This document shows, piece by piece, positions 55,815 to 64,000 of a stretch of 64,000 bases of DNA. The translations under genes were made by a program, and so were the position numbers. The notes below the pieces were generated by a model that did no database searches, was not told the origin of the DNA, and saw nothing but the letters and a program-made list of their open reading frames with translations. Each line of letters begins with the position of its first letter. The stretch's first letter is position 1. Source of the DNA: Jannaschia sp. S6380 (GTDB taxonomy: Bacteria > Pseudomonadota > Alphaproteobacteria > Rhodobacterales > Rhodobacteraceae); contig NZ_JALKAS010000002.1 of assembly GCF_023015695.1 (NCBI RefSeq), forward strand, positions 454,501-518,500, read 5' to 3'.

Positions 55815-56320
55815 TCCGTTCGACGTCCACCTCGGTCCTGTTGATCGCCGCATTTCTATCCGCGCCGCTCGCCGCGCAGGACATCGCATTCGACACCATG
55901 CCGATCCTGTCATGTCTGGAGGCCGAGGATACCCCGACGGACTGCATCGGCCGGGCGGCGCGCACTTGCATGGGCGCCACGCCCGGCGGCGACTCCACCG
56001 TGGGAATGGGCGCCTGTCTCTGGGCGGAGGCGGAATTCTGGGACGACCGCCTGAACGCCGCCTATCGGACACTGCGGGCACGGCATCTCGATGCCGACGC
56101 CGAAGCCGCCTTGCTGGACATCACAGTGCCGTCTCTGGCCGAGACCCTGCAGCAGATGCAGCGCGCCTGGATCGACTATCGCGATGCGGCCTGCGCCTAT
56201 GAACGCGCGAACTGGGGTGGCGGAACGGGACAGGGGCCGGCTGGTGCGGCCTGCGTGATGTCCCTGACCGGCGAACAGGCCTTGAAGCTCGAGGATCGGC
56301 TTGGCGAGGATTTGCGATGA
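55811..56320 (+). CDS. LprI-like (DUF1311) secreted protein
   Basis: A 169-residue protein with a signal peptide ([19 protein letters not shown]) and the DUF1311 hallmarks: paired Cys ([20 protein letters not shown]), [30 protein letters not shown] and a final Cys. Homologues are lysozyme-inhibitor-like. GTG start overlaps the DUF1622 stop, and its stop overlaps mccB. Confidence 0.75.
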   Translation: MIRSTSTSVLLIAAFLSAPLAAQDIAFDTMPILSCLEAEDTPTDCIGRAARTCMGATPGGDSTVGMGACLWAEAEFWDDRLNAAYRTLRARHLDADAEAALLDITVPSLAETLQQMQRAWIDYRDAACAYERANWGGGTGQGPAGAACVMSLTGEQALKLEDRLGEDLR

Positions 56321-57915
56321 AACTCACCTCCACCCTCATCCCCGCCTCCGACGAGGCCCGCGCCAATCGCGAAGCCCATCTCGCCGCCCTGGCCGAGATC
56401 CGGGAGGCTGCAGCGACCGCCCAGGGCGGGGGCGGCGAAAAGGCCCGCGAACGCCACCTGTCGCGCGGCAAGATGCTGCCTCGCGACCGGGTGGCGAACC
56501 TGCTCGACCCCGGCTCGCCTTTCCTGGAGGTTGGCGTCTTCGCCGGTCACGATATGTATGACGGCGCGGCCCCGGGGGGCGGGGCCATCGCCGGCGTGGG
56601 CCTCGTCCATGGGCGACAGGTCATGGTCGTCTGCAACGACGCCACGGTGAAGGGCGGGACCTATTACCCGATCACCGTCAAGAAACACCTGCGCGCCCAG
56701 GAGATCGCCGAGGAGAACCGCCTTCCCTGCATCTACCTTGTCGACAGCGGCGGCGCGAACCTGCCCAATCAGGACGAGGTCTTCCCCGACCGGGACCATT
56801 TCGGGCGCATCTTCTACAATCAGGCGCGGATGTCCGCGAAGGGCATCGCCCAGATCGCCGTCGTGATGGGGTCCTGTACGGCCGGCGGCGCCTACGTGCC
56901 CGCGATGTCCGACGTGTCGATCATCGTGCGCGAGCAAGGGACGATCTTCCTGGCCGGCCCGCCATTGGTGAAGGCCGCCACGGGCGAGGTGGTCACGGCG
57001 GAGGATCTGGGCGGCGGCGACGTGCACACGCGGCTGTCGGGCGTGGCCGACTACCTGGCCGAGAACGACGCGCATGCCCTGGCGCTCGCGCGCGAGGCGG
57101 TGCGCTCTGCCGGCGGCATCGTGACTTCCGGCGCGTCCAGCTTCGAGCCGCCCGCCTATGACCCGGGCGAGATGTTGGACGTGGTGCCCGCCGACCTGCG
57201 CACGCCCTACGACATCCGCGAGGTCATCATGCGCCTCGTCGACGGATCCCGCTTCGACGAGTTCAAGGCGCGTTTCGGCGAGACACTGGTCACGGGTTTC
57301 GCGCAGGTCGAGGGCATGCCCGTCGGCCTCGTCGCCAACAACGGCGTCCTCTTCAGCGAGGCGGCGCAGAAGGGCGCGCATTTCATCGAGCTTTGTTCCC
57401 AGAGGAAGATCCCGCTGGTGTTTCTGCAAAACATCACCGGTTTCATGGTCGGCCGGAAATACGAGAACGAGGGGATCGCGCGGCATGGCGCCAAGATGGT
57501 GACCGCGGTGGCGAGCACGTCCGTCCCAAAGATCACCATGCTTGTCGGCGGGTCCTTCGGCGCCGGCAATTACGGGATGGCGGGGCGTGCCTATCAGCCG
57601 CGCTTCCTGTGGACCTGGCCCAACAGCCGCATCTCGGTCATGGGCGGCGCGCAGGCCGCGGGCGTGCTGGCGACGGTCAAGCGCGATGCGATGGAGCGGG
57701 CGGGGCAGGATTGGTCAACCGATGACGAAGCTGCCTTTCGCCGCCCGACCGAGGAGATGTTCGCGCGACAGTCGCACCCTCTCTATGCCTCGGCCCGCCT
57801 TTGGGACGACGGCATCATCGACCCACGCCGGTCGCGTGATGTGCTGGCGCTGAGTTTGCGCGCGGCACTGAACGCGCCCATCGAGGAGACACGCTTCGGC
57901 GTGTTCCGAATGTGA
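56317..57915 (+). CDS. mccB: Methylcrotonyl-CoA carboxylase, carboxyltransferase (beta) subunit
   Basis: A 532-residue subunit that transfers CO2 from biotin to 3-methylcrotonyl-CoA. It has the two-crotonase-fold layout: [49 protein letters not shown] in the N-domain and [31 protein letters not shown] in the C-domain. Length is normal. Overlaps LprI-like and ASCH genes by 4 bases each. Confidence 0.95.
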   Translation: MKLTSTLIPASDEARANREAHLAALAEIREAAATAQGGGGEKARERHLSRGKMLPRDRVANLLDPGSPFLEVGVFAGHDMYDGAAPGGGAIAGVGLVHGRQVMVVCNDATVKGGTYYPITVKKHLRAQEIAEENRLPCIYLVDSGGANLPNQDEVFPDRDHFGRIFYNQARMSAKGIAQIAVVMGSCTAGGAYVPAMSDVSIIVREQGTIFLAGPPLVKAATGEVVTAEDLGGGDVHTRLSGVADYLAENDAHALALAREAVRSAGGIVTSGASSFEPPAYDPGEMLDVVPADLRTPYDIREVIMRLVDGSRFDEFKARFGETLVTGFAQVEGMPVGLVANNGVLFSEAAQKGAHFIELCSQRKIPLVFLQNITGFMVGRKYENEGIARHGAKMVTAVASTSVPKITMLVGGSFGAGNYGMAGRAYQPRFLWTWPNSRISVMGGAQAAGVLATVKRDAMERAGQDWSTDDEAAFRRPTEEMFARQSHPLYASARLWDDGIIDPRRSRDVLALSLRAALNAPIEETRFGVFRM

Positions 57916-58328
57916 CCGGTATGGGCGAGTTCCGCGACCTGAATGATGACTATCCCGGCGCCGGCACGTTCCGCCTGGGCGACGGGCCGGAGCTCTGCGA
58001 CCAACTGACCGATCTGGTGATCGCCGGCACCAAGACCGCGACCTGCGGCGCGCTGCGCGACTATCCCGAAGGCGATCCGGGCCGCCCCGTGGTCGGACGT
58101 CGCGACATCGCCACCGACTGGAACGGCACACCCCGTGTGGTCATCGAGACGACGGAGGTCACCGAACGCCGCTTCGGTGACGTCCCGGAGGAGTTCGCGC
58201 TGGCCGAGGGGGAGGGCAGGTTCGCCGAATGGCGTGACGGCCACATCCGCTTTTTTGAGCGGAACGGCGGCTGGTCGGAGGACATGTGGCTGCTCTGCGA
58301 ACGGTTCCGCGTGGTGGAGGTGCTGTGA
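57912..58328 (+). CDS. ASCH-domain protein
   Basis: A 138-residue small protein of the ASCH (PUA-like) fold: [43 protein letters not shown] and [12 protein letters not shown]. Such proteins are predicted RNA or nucleotide binders or hydrolases. Start is GTG at 57912 (GTGA overlap with mccB) or ATG at 57921. The reason for its place in the liu operon is not evident. Confidence 0.82.
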   Translation: MTGMGEFRDLNDDYPGAGTFRLGDGPELCDQLTDLVIAGTKTATCGALRDYPEGDPGRPVVGRRDIATDWNGTPRVVIETTEVTERRFGDVPEEFALAEGEGRFAEWRDGHIRFFERNGGWSEDMWLLCERFRVVEVL

Positions 58329-58672
58329 TGGCGTTTTCAGGCGTTGCCGAGAATGCGTTCGAGATACCCGGCCTGGGCGTCGCCCCGATGGGCCAGCTCG
58401 GCGGCGTCAGGCCGGGACCGCATCGGCATCACCACATCCCGTCGGACCTGTTCGCCATCGACGTTCCGCGCAGAGGAGACCTGTTTCTCCGTGGAGGGGG
58501 CGGCGGTTCGGTTATCGAAGTCGAGGATCGAGGTGTCCGCGTTCGCAGTCGCCTCACCGGCATGCCATGCGCTGCCGTGATCGGCGTCCTCATGGATCGG
58601 TCCGAAATCTCCGAAGGCGTCAGAGTGGCCGTCATCACATCCGAGGATATCGAATGTTCACCAAGATCCTGA
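58328..58672 (+). CDS. Small uncharacterised ORF between ASCH gene and mccA
   Basis: A 114-residue frame starting on the ASCH stop (TGATG) and running 19 bases into mccA. It is Gly-rich, contains PHRHHH and has no recognisable family. The coupled start favours a real gene; the lack of homology and overlap into mccA argue for caution. Confidence 0.45.
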   Translation: MAFSGVAENAFEIPGLGVAPMGQLGGVRPGPHRHHHIPSDLFAIDVPRRGDLFLRGGGGGSVIEVEDRGVRVRSRLTGMPCAAVIGVLMDRSEISEGVRVAVITSEDIECSPRS

Positions 58673-60582
58673 TCGCCAACCGGGGCGAGATCGCCTGCCG
58701 GGTGATCGACACCTGCCGCAGGCTGGGCGTGCGGACCGTGGCCGTGCATTCGGACGTGGACCGGGACGCGCGGCATGTCGCGATGGCGGACGAGGCGGTG
58801 AGCCTGGGCGGCGCGGCGCCTTCCGACAGCTATCTGCGCGGGGACGCCATCGTCGCGGCGGCAAGGGCGACGGGCGCGCAGGCGATCCATCCGGGCTATG
58901 GCTTCCTGTCCGAGAACCCCGACTTCGTGGAGGCGGTCGAGGCGGCGGGTCTGACCTTCATCGGACCGTCCGCCGAGGCGATCCGGGCCATGGGCCTGAA
59001 GGACGCGGCGAAGGACCTGATGGAGAAGGCGGGCGTGCCCGTCGTGCCCGGCTATCAGGGCGCGGGGCAGGACCCGGACGATCTGGCGCGCGAGGCGGCG
59101 GCGATCGGCTATCCCGTCCTCATCAAGGCGGTCGCGGGTGGCGGCGGCAAGGGGATGCGTCGGGTCGAGATGGCGAGGGGGTTCGCGGATGCGCTGGACA
59201 GCGCGAAATCCGAGGCTTCGAAGGCGTTCGGCAACGATCACGTCCTGATCGAGAAATGGGTCGCGACGCCGCGCCATATCGAGGTGCAGGTCTTCGGCGA
59301 CGGCACGCGCGCCGTGCATCTGTTCGAGCGCGACTGTTCCCTCCAGCGCCGTCACCAGAAGGTGATCGAGGAGGCGCCCGCCCCCGGCATGACGCCCGAG
59401 ATGCGCGACGCGATGGGGCAGGCGGCGGTCCGCGCGGCCGAGGCCATCGGCTATTCGGGCGCCGGCACGGCCGAGTTCATCGTGGACGCGTCGGAGGGGC
59501 TGCGCGCGGACCGGTTCTATTTCATGGAGATGAACACCCGCCTGCAGGTCGAACACCCCGTGACCGAGGCGATCACCGGCGTCGACCTGGTCGAATGGCA
59601 GCTGCGTGTGGCGTCCGGCGAAGGGCTGCCCGCGCGCCAGGCGGACCTGTCGATCACCGGCCACGCCTTCGAGGCCCGCCTCTATGCCGAGGATGCGGCG
59701 AACGGCTTCCTGCCGCAGACCGGGACGCTGACGCATCTGCGCTTTCCGGACGGCGCCCGCGCCGAGACCGGGGTGCGCGCCGGCGATGCGATCAGCCCGT
59801 GGTATGACCCGATGATCGCCAAGATCGTCACGCACGGGCCGACGCGCGCGATGGCGCTTTTGTCGCTGGAGCGCGCGCTGGCCGCCACGCAGGTCGCGGG
59901 CACGGTCACGAACCTTTCGTTCCTGCGCAACCTCGCGCGGCACGAGGGTTTCATGGCGGGCGAGGTCGATACCGGGCTGATCGATCGCGACATCGACGCG
60001 CTGGCCGCCCGCCCGGTGCCCTGTTCGCGGACGCGCGCGGTGGCGGCGGTCGCCGCACTCGGGCTCGACGCGCCTGGCGACCATCGGGGGTTCCATCTGT
60101 GGGCGCCGCTGGCCTGGACCGCGCGCCTTGTCTGGCACGAGGAGGAGATCACGGCGCGGGTCGAGGGGCTGGACGGCATCTGGCGCATCACCATCGGCGA
60201 CGACGTGCACGAGGTCGCGGCTGATGGCGAGTGGCGCGTCGATGGCGCGCCGATCGCGGCGGAGGTCGGTCGCGCGCCAGGCAAGGTCCACGTCTTCTGG
60301 GGCAACGTCTACTCCTTCGACGCGTCCGACCCGCTGGACGTCGCGGCCGCGGCGGGCGCCATGTCGGGCGTGGTCGAGGCGCCGATGCCGGGTCTGGTCA
60401 AGGCGGTGTTCGTCGAGGCGGGGGCCGCGGTCTCGGCGGGCGATCGTCTCGCCATCCTCGAGGCGATGAAGATGGAGCATACGTTGACCGCCCCACGCGA
60501 CGGCACCGTGGCCGAGGTTCTGGCCGAGGCGGGCGCGCAGGTCGAGGCGGGCGCGCCGCTGGTGCGGCTGGAGGAGGAATGA
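58654..60582 (+). CDS. mccA: Methylcrotonyl-CoA carboxylase, biotin carboxylase (alpha) subunit
   Basis: A 642-residue biotin-dependent subunit. The N-terminal biotin carboxylase has ILIANRGEIACRV, the ATP-grasp KAVAGGGGKGMR and FMEMNTRLQVEHPVTE. The C-terminal biotinyl domain carries Lys606 in EAMKMEH. It carboxylates biotin and pairs with MccB. Overlaps GST by 4 bases (ATGA). Confidence 0.96.
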   Translation: MFTKILIANRGEIACRVIDTCRRLGVRTVAVHSDVDRDARHVAMADEAVSLGGAAPSDSYLRGDAIVAAARATGAQAIHPGYGFLSENPDFVEAVEAAGLTFIGPSAEAIRAMGLKDAAKDLMEKAGVPVVPGYQGAGQDPDDLAREAAAIGYPVLIKAVAGGGGKGMRRVEMARGFADALDSAKSEASKAFGNDHVLIEKWVATPRHIEVQVFGDGTRAVHLFERDCSLQRRHQKVIEEAPAPGMTPEMRDAMGQAAVRAAEAIGYSGAGTAEFIVDASEGLRADRFYFMEMNTRLQVEHPVTEAITGVDLVEWQLRVASGEGLPARQADLSITGHAFEARLYAEDAANGFLPQTGTLTHLRFPDGARAETGVRAGDAISPWYDPMIAKIVTHGPTRAMALLSLERALAATQVAGTVTNLSFLRNLARHEGFMAGEVDTGLIDRDIDALAARPVPCSRTRAVAAVAALGLDAPGDHRGFHLWAPLAWTARLVWHEEEITARVEGLDGIWRITIGDDVHEVAADGEWRVDGAPIAAEVGRAPGKVHVFWGNVYSFDASDPLDVAAAAGAMSGVVEAPMPGLVKAVFVEAGAAVSAGDRLAILEAMKMEHTLTAPRDGTVAEVLAEAGAQVEAGAPLVRLEEE

Positions 60583-61223
60583 CCGGGATCGTCCTGCACC
60601 ACGTCCCGCAGAGCCGGTCGCAGCGGGTGCTGTGGCTGCTGCGCGAGTTGGGCGTGATGTTCGAGGTCCGGGAATGGCCCTTCGACAAGACACTGCGCGG
60701 CGAGGAATTCCTCGCGCTGAACCCTGTCGGGCGCGTCCCCGCGCTGGAGATAGACGGCCGGCCGGTCTGGGAGACGGGCGCGATCCTGCAGGTGCTGTGC
60801 GAGAGGTTTCCCGATGCGGGCCTCGACCGTGCGCCGGGCCATGCGGAGTGGATCGACTGGCTGATCCAGATCCACTTCGCCGAGACGATCAGCCAGCATG
60901 CCGCCGTGCTGACGCAGGGCCATCTGATGCTGCGCGACCCTTCGACGCGCTCGCCCGTGGTGATGAAGCTGGAGGCCGCGCGGGTCGGCAAGTGCTTCGA
61001 CGCGATCGAGGCGCGGCTGGACGGTGACTGGCTGCTGCGGGGCGGGTTCTCGGCCGCCGATGTCGCGGTGGCGCAGGCGGCGGTCATGGCGCGGCGGTTC
61101 CACCGGGTCGGCGACCGGGCGCGGATGGCCGCGTGGATGGACCGCTGCGAAGCGCGGGAGGCCTTTCCGGCCGAAGACGGCGGCCTCTACGATCGCGACT
61201 TCTATGAGGTTCCCGATGCCTGA
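60579..61223 (+). CDS. Glutathione S-transferase
   Basis: A 214-residue GST. The N-terminal thioredoxin-like domain has QSRSQRVLWLLRELG, NPVGRVPALEIDG and an ETGAI motif (glutathione binding); the C-terminal domain is helical. A GST in the liu operon may handle reactive methylcrotonyl-type thioesters, which is inference. Overlaps mccA by 4 bases and hmgL by 8. Confidence 0.9.
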   Translation: MTGIVLHHVPQSRSQRVLWLLRELGVMFEVREWPFDKTLRGEEFLALNPVGRVPALEIDGRPVWETGAILQVLCERFPDAGLDRAPGHAEWIDWLIQIHFAETISQHAAVLTQGHLMLRDPSTRSPVVMKLEAARVGKCFDAIEARLDGDWLLRGGFSAADVAVAQAAVMARRFHRVGDRARMAAWMDRCEAREAFPAEDGGLYDRDFYEVPDA

Positions 61224-62073
61224 GACGGTCGAGATTTTTGAGGTCGGCCCCCGCGACGGGTTGCAGAACGAGAAGCGTTTCATCCCCGCGGCGGAGAAGA
61301 TCGCGCTGATCGACCTGCTGTCGCGCGCCGGGTTCCGCCGGATAGAGGTGGCGAGCTTCGTCAGCCCGAAATGGGTGCCCCAGATGGCCGACGGCGCCGA
61401 GGTGCTTGCCGGAATCGACCGCACGCCGGGCGTGTCCTACGCCGCGCTGACGCCGAACCTGCGCGGCTATGACGGCGCGAAGGCGGCGCGGGCGGATGAG
61501 GTGGCGATCTTCGCGAGCGCGTCCGAGGGGTTCTCCAGGGCCAACCTGAACGCGACGATTGCCGAGAGTCTCGCGCGGTTCGCCCCCGTGGTCCGGGCGG
61601 CGAAGGCCGACGGGTTGCCGATTCGCGGCTATGTCTCCTGCGTGGTGGATTGTCCGTTCGACGGGGCGGTTCCACCGGCCGAGGTGGCGCACGTGGTCGC
61701 CGCCTTGCGCGACCTCGGCTGCTACGAGATCAGCCTGGGCGACACGATCGGCCGGGCCACGCCCGAGGCGGTCGATGCGATGCTGGCTGCGGTGCTGGGC
61801 GAGATGCCGGCCGACCGGCTGGCCGGACATTTCCACGACACCGCGGGGCGCGCGCTCGACAATGTCGACGTGGCGCTGGCGCGGGGGTTGCGGGTGTTCG
61901 ATGCGGCGGTGGGCGGCCTTGGCGGTTGCCCCTATGCCCCGGGGGCCGCGGGCAACGTGGCGACCGGGGCGGTGCTGGCGCATCTGGACGCGTCCGGGTT
62001 CGACACCGGGCTGGATGCCGGGATCGTGGCGGAGGCCGGAGACATGGCGCAACGTATGAGGCATGGCGAATGA
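61216..62073 (+). CDS. hmgL: Hydroxymethylglutaryl-CoA lyase
   Basis: A 285-residue TIM-barrel lyase, also named mvaB, cleaving HMG-CoA to acetyl-CoA and acetoacetate. Motifs are EVGPRDGLQNEK (metal-binding Asp, general acid region), ASFVSPKWVPQM, GHFHDTAGRAL (His-x-His) and GGLGGCPYAPGA with catalytic Cys238. Final step of leucine breakdown here. Overlaps GST by 8 bases and liuC by 4. Confidence 0.96.
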   Translation: MPETVEIFEVGPRDGLQNEKRFIPAAEKIALIDLLSRAGFRRIEVASFVSPKWVPQMADGAEVLAGIDRTPGVSYAALTPNLRGYDGAKAARADEVAIFASASEGFSRANLNATIAESLARFAPVVRAAKADGLPIRGYVSCVVDCPFDGAVPPAEVAHVVAALRDLGCYEISLGDTIGRATPEAVDAMLAAVLGEMPADRLAGHFHDTAGRALDNVDVALARGLRVFDAAVGGLGGCPYAPGAAGNVATGAVLAHLDASGFDTGLDAGIVAEAGDMAQRMRHGE

Positions 62074-62852
62074 CCCACGACACCCTGGATGTGACGCGCG
62101 ACGAACGCGGCGTGGTGACGGTGCGGCTGAACCTGCCCGACACGCACAACGCCCTGTCGGCGCGAATGATGGACGAGCTGACCGAACTGGCCGGGACGGT
62201 GGGCGCCGATGACAGCCGCGCCGTCGTCCTGACCGGCAATGGCAAATCGTTCTGCGCCGGGGGCGACCTGCGTTGGATGCGGGCGCAGTTCGACGCGGAT
62301 GCCGCCGCGCGTGCGGCGGAAGCGCGGCGGCTGGCCGGCATGCTGCAGGCGCTGAACACGCTGCCGAAGCCGCTGATCGCGGGGGTGAACGGCGCGGCCT
62401 TCGGCGGCGGCGTGGGACTGGCCTGCGTGGCGGACGTAGCCGTGGGCGTCGACACCGCGCTGTTCGGCCTGACCGAGACGCGGCTGGGCCTGATCCCCGC
62501 GACGATCGGACCCTACGTCATCGCGCGGATGGGCGAGGGGCGGGCGCGGCGCGTGTTCATGTCGTCGCGGCGCTTCGACGCGGCCGAGGCGGTCGAACTC
62601 GGCGTCCTGTCGCGTGCCGTCGCTACGGCCGATTTGGATGCGGCAGTCGAGGCGGAGGTCGTGCCCTACCTGTCCTGCGCGCCGGGGGCCGTGGCCGATG
62701 CGAAGCGGCTGGCCCGCAGCCTGGGGCCCACCATCGATGAGGGGGTGATCGCCGCCACGATCGACGCGCTCGCCGCGCGGTGGGAGGGGGACGAGGCCGC
62801 CGAGGGGGTCGGCGCGTTCTTCGACAAGCGCAAGCCGCGCTGGGCGACCTGA
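62070..62852 (+). CDS. liuC: Methylglutaconyl-CoA hydratase (crotonase family)
   Basis: A 260-residue crotonase-fold enzyme. The oxyanion-hole segments are SFCAGGDLRWM and NGAAFGGGVGLACVADVAV, and ETRLGLIPATIGPYV includes the catalytic Glu. In this context it hydrates 3-methylglutaconyl-CoA. The ATG overlaps the hmgL stop (ATGA). It is the last gene of the liu operon. Confidence 0.9.
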   Translation: MTHDTLDVTRDERGVVTVRLNLPDTHNALSARMMDELTELAGTVGADDSRAVVLTGNGKSFCAGGDLRWMRAQFDADAAARAAEARRLAGMLQALNTLPKPLIAGVNGAAFGGGVGLACVADVAVGVDTALFGLTETRLGLIPATIGPYVIARMGEGRARRVFMSSRRFDAAEAVELGVLSRAVATADLDAAVEAEVVPYLSCAPGAVADAKRLARSLGPTIDEGVIAATIDALAARWEGDEAAEGVGAFFDKRKPRWAT

Positions 62853-62951
62853 CGACGCGCGGCGGAACGCGGCCTGCCGGGTCATCGCCGCTTGCCGTTC
62901 CCCCCGCCCGCGATAGTGTGGCCGCAACCCTCGCCAGAAGGACCTGCAGAC

Positions 62952-64000
62952 ATGCTGAACCGCCGAACATTTACCTTGATGCTTGCCGCGACGCCGCTTT
63001 CGGCCTGCGCCGACGCGCCCGCCATGTCGGCGCGGCCCGGCGCGCGCGCGGCCGATCCCGATCTGGTGCCGCGCGCGACGGCGGGCTGGTCCGCCTGGGT
63101 CGCGTCCTTCAAGGGCCGTGCCCGGTCCGCGGGCATCCGCGCGGACGTGATCGACGCGGCGTTTCGCGGCGCGGGTTTCGTGCCCGGCGTGGTGGCGCGC
63201 GACCGCAACCAGACCGAGTTCAGGCGCAGCTTCGAGGATTACCTCAACATCGTCGCGCCCGAGAGCAAGGTCGAGGCCGGACGCGCCGCCTTCGCGCGGC
63301 AGCGGCGGGCGCTCGCGGCGATCGAGGCGCGCTACGGCGTGCCGGCCGAGATCGTCTGCGCGATCTGGGGCGTGGAGAGCAATTACGGCCAGCGGCGCGG
63401 CGACATCCCGACCATCTCCGCCATCTCGACGCTGGCCTATGACGGTCGGCGCGGCGCATTCTTCGAAAGCCAGCTCATCGCCGCGCTGCGTATCCTCCAG
63501 GCGGGCGACGTTGCGCCGGACCGGATGGTCGGGTCTTGGGCGGGCGCGATGGGCCACACGCAGTTCATCCCGACCAGCTACCTGCAATCGGCGGTGGATT
63601 TCGACGGCGACGGGCGGCGCGACATCTGGGGCGAGGATCCGACGGATGCGCTGGCCTCCGCCGCGTCCTACCTTGCCGGGGCGGGATGGCAGCGGGGGGC
63701 GACCTGGGCCGTCGAGGACCCGTCGGGAGGCCTGACGCCCGATGCGGGCGGGCCGTCCTTCCGGACCGGGCCGAACTTCCGCGTCATCAAGCGGTACAAC
63801 AATTCCGACAGCTACGCACTGGGCGTCGGGCACCTGGCCGACCGGATCGCGGGGGGCGGGCCGCTGCGCGCGTCGTTCGGGCCGGACCGGTTCGGCATGA
63901 CCAAGGATCAGCGGCAGGAGCTGCAGCGCCGCCTAACCGCCACCGGCTTCGACACCGACGGCACGGACGGCGTGATCGGCCCGAAGAGCCGCGCGGCCAT
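62952..64000 (+). CDS. Lytic murein transglycosylase, 3' end outside window
   Basis: A MltB-like transglycosylase; the first 349 residues are visible. A lipoprotein-type signal with RR near the N-terminus ends in LSAC. The SLT_2 domain has the catalytic Glu142 in WGVESNYG, with AMGHTQFIPTSYL and YNNSDSYALGVGHLADRI; a peptidoglycan-binding domain (QRRLTATGFDTDGTDGVIGP) follows and is cut by the edge. It cleaves glycan strands in the periplasm. The gap from liuC, 99 bases, holds no visible structure. Confidence 0.92.
   Translation, partial: MLNRRTFTLMLAATPLSACADAPAMSARPGARAADPDLVPRATAGWSAWVASFKGRARSAGIRADVIDAAFRGAGFVPGVVARDRNQTEFRRSFEDYLNIVAPESKVEAGRAAFARQRRALAAIEARYGVPAEIVCAIWGVESNYGQRRGDIPTISAISTLAYDGRRGAFFESQLIAALRILQAGDVAPDRMVGSWAGAMGHTQFIPTSYLQSAVDFDGDGRRDIWGEDPTDALASAASYLAGAGWQRGATWAVEDPSGGLTPDAGGPSFRTGPNFRVIKRYNNSDSYALGVGHLADRIAGGGPLRASFGPDRFGMTKDQRQELQRRLTATGFDTDGTDGVIGPKSRAA

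Overview
The window is a dense, high-GC (about two-thirds G+C by eye) bacterial chromosome segment with strong G/C preference at third codon positions. Gene content and order point to an alphaproteobacterium of the Rhodobacteraceae (roseobacter-type). Markers are hisS-hisZ-hisG with a short-form hisG, glmU-glmS beside a gph-like phosphatase, xdhABC, a leucine-catabolism (liu) operon, a PtsP nitrogen-PTS enzyme I, an RTX metalloprotease and a Hint-domain protein. I see no tRNA, rRNA, CRISPR, transposase, integrase or phage gene. It reads as core chromosome with small accessory insertions.

Layout. 1-1825: a long-chain acyl-CoA synthetase, cut by the left edge. 1941-5117: a DUF1993 gene, then a divergent soluble hybrid histidine kinase and an OmpR-type regulator. 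5124-9753: DUF6356 and Lrp/AsnC regulator genes, then on the minus strand an M20 amidohydrolase, an RTX matrixin-like protease and an HNH nuclease. 9780-13774: dnaE and a small membrane protein. 13838-23383: a strongly structured leader, then xdhABC and a five-gene BMP-type ABC transporter set, almost all joined by 4-base overlaps; together they look like a purine/nucleoside uptake and oxidation operon, closed by a clear terminator. 23504-27141: nucleotidyltransferase, aldo/keto reductase, FAD oxidoreductase, DUF938 methyltransferase-like protein. 27138-30540: hisS-hisZ-hisG. 30611-34790: slyX, a GAF/HisKA_2 kinase, denD, a PfkB kinase and nth. 34928-38704: Hint-domain protein, AraC/O6-alkylguanine methyltransferase, OmpA-like lipoprotein, FadR-type regulator.

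38701-45497: ptsP and lysC, often neighbours in this family, are separated here by a three-gene cassette: a Tat-exported FAD oxidoreductase plus two uncharacterised membrane or envelope proteins. 45643-50351: DUF2189, glmS, glmU, gph. 50404-53224: DegT aminotransferase, DUF481 outer-membrane protein, papain-like hydrolase. 53394-62852: the liu operon (ivd, mccB, mccA, GST, hmgL, liuC) with several uncharacterised passenger genes overlapped into it. 62952-end: lytic transglycosylase, cut by the right edge.

Most distinctive signals: a 22-bp multi-segment hairpin just before xdhA; a probable REP-like element carried in frame inside xdhB; a lower-GC extra segment inside hisS; the Tat/FAD cassette between ptsP and lysC; and three convergent gene pairs that share one CTAG as both stop codons.
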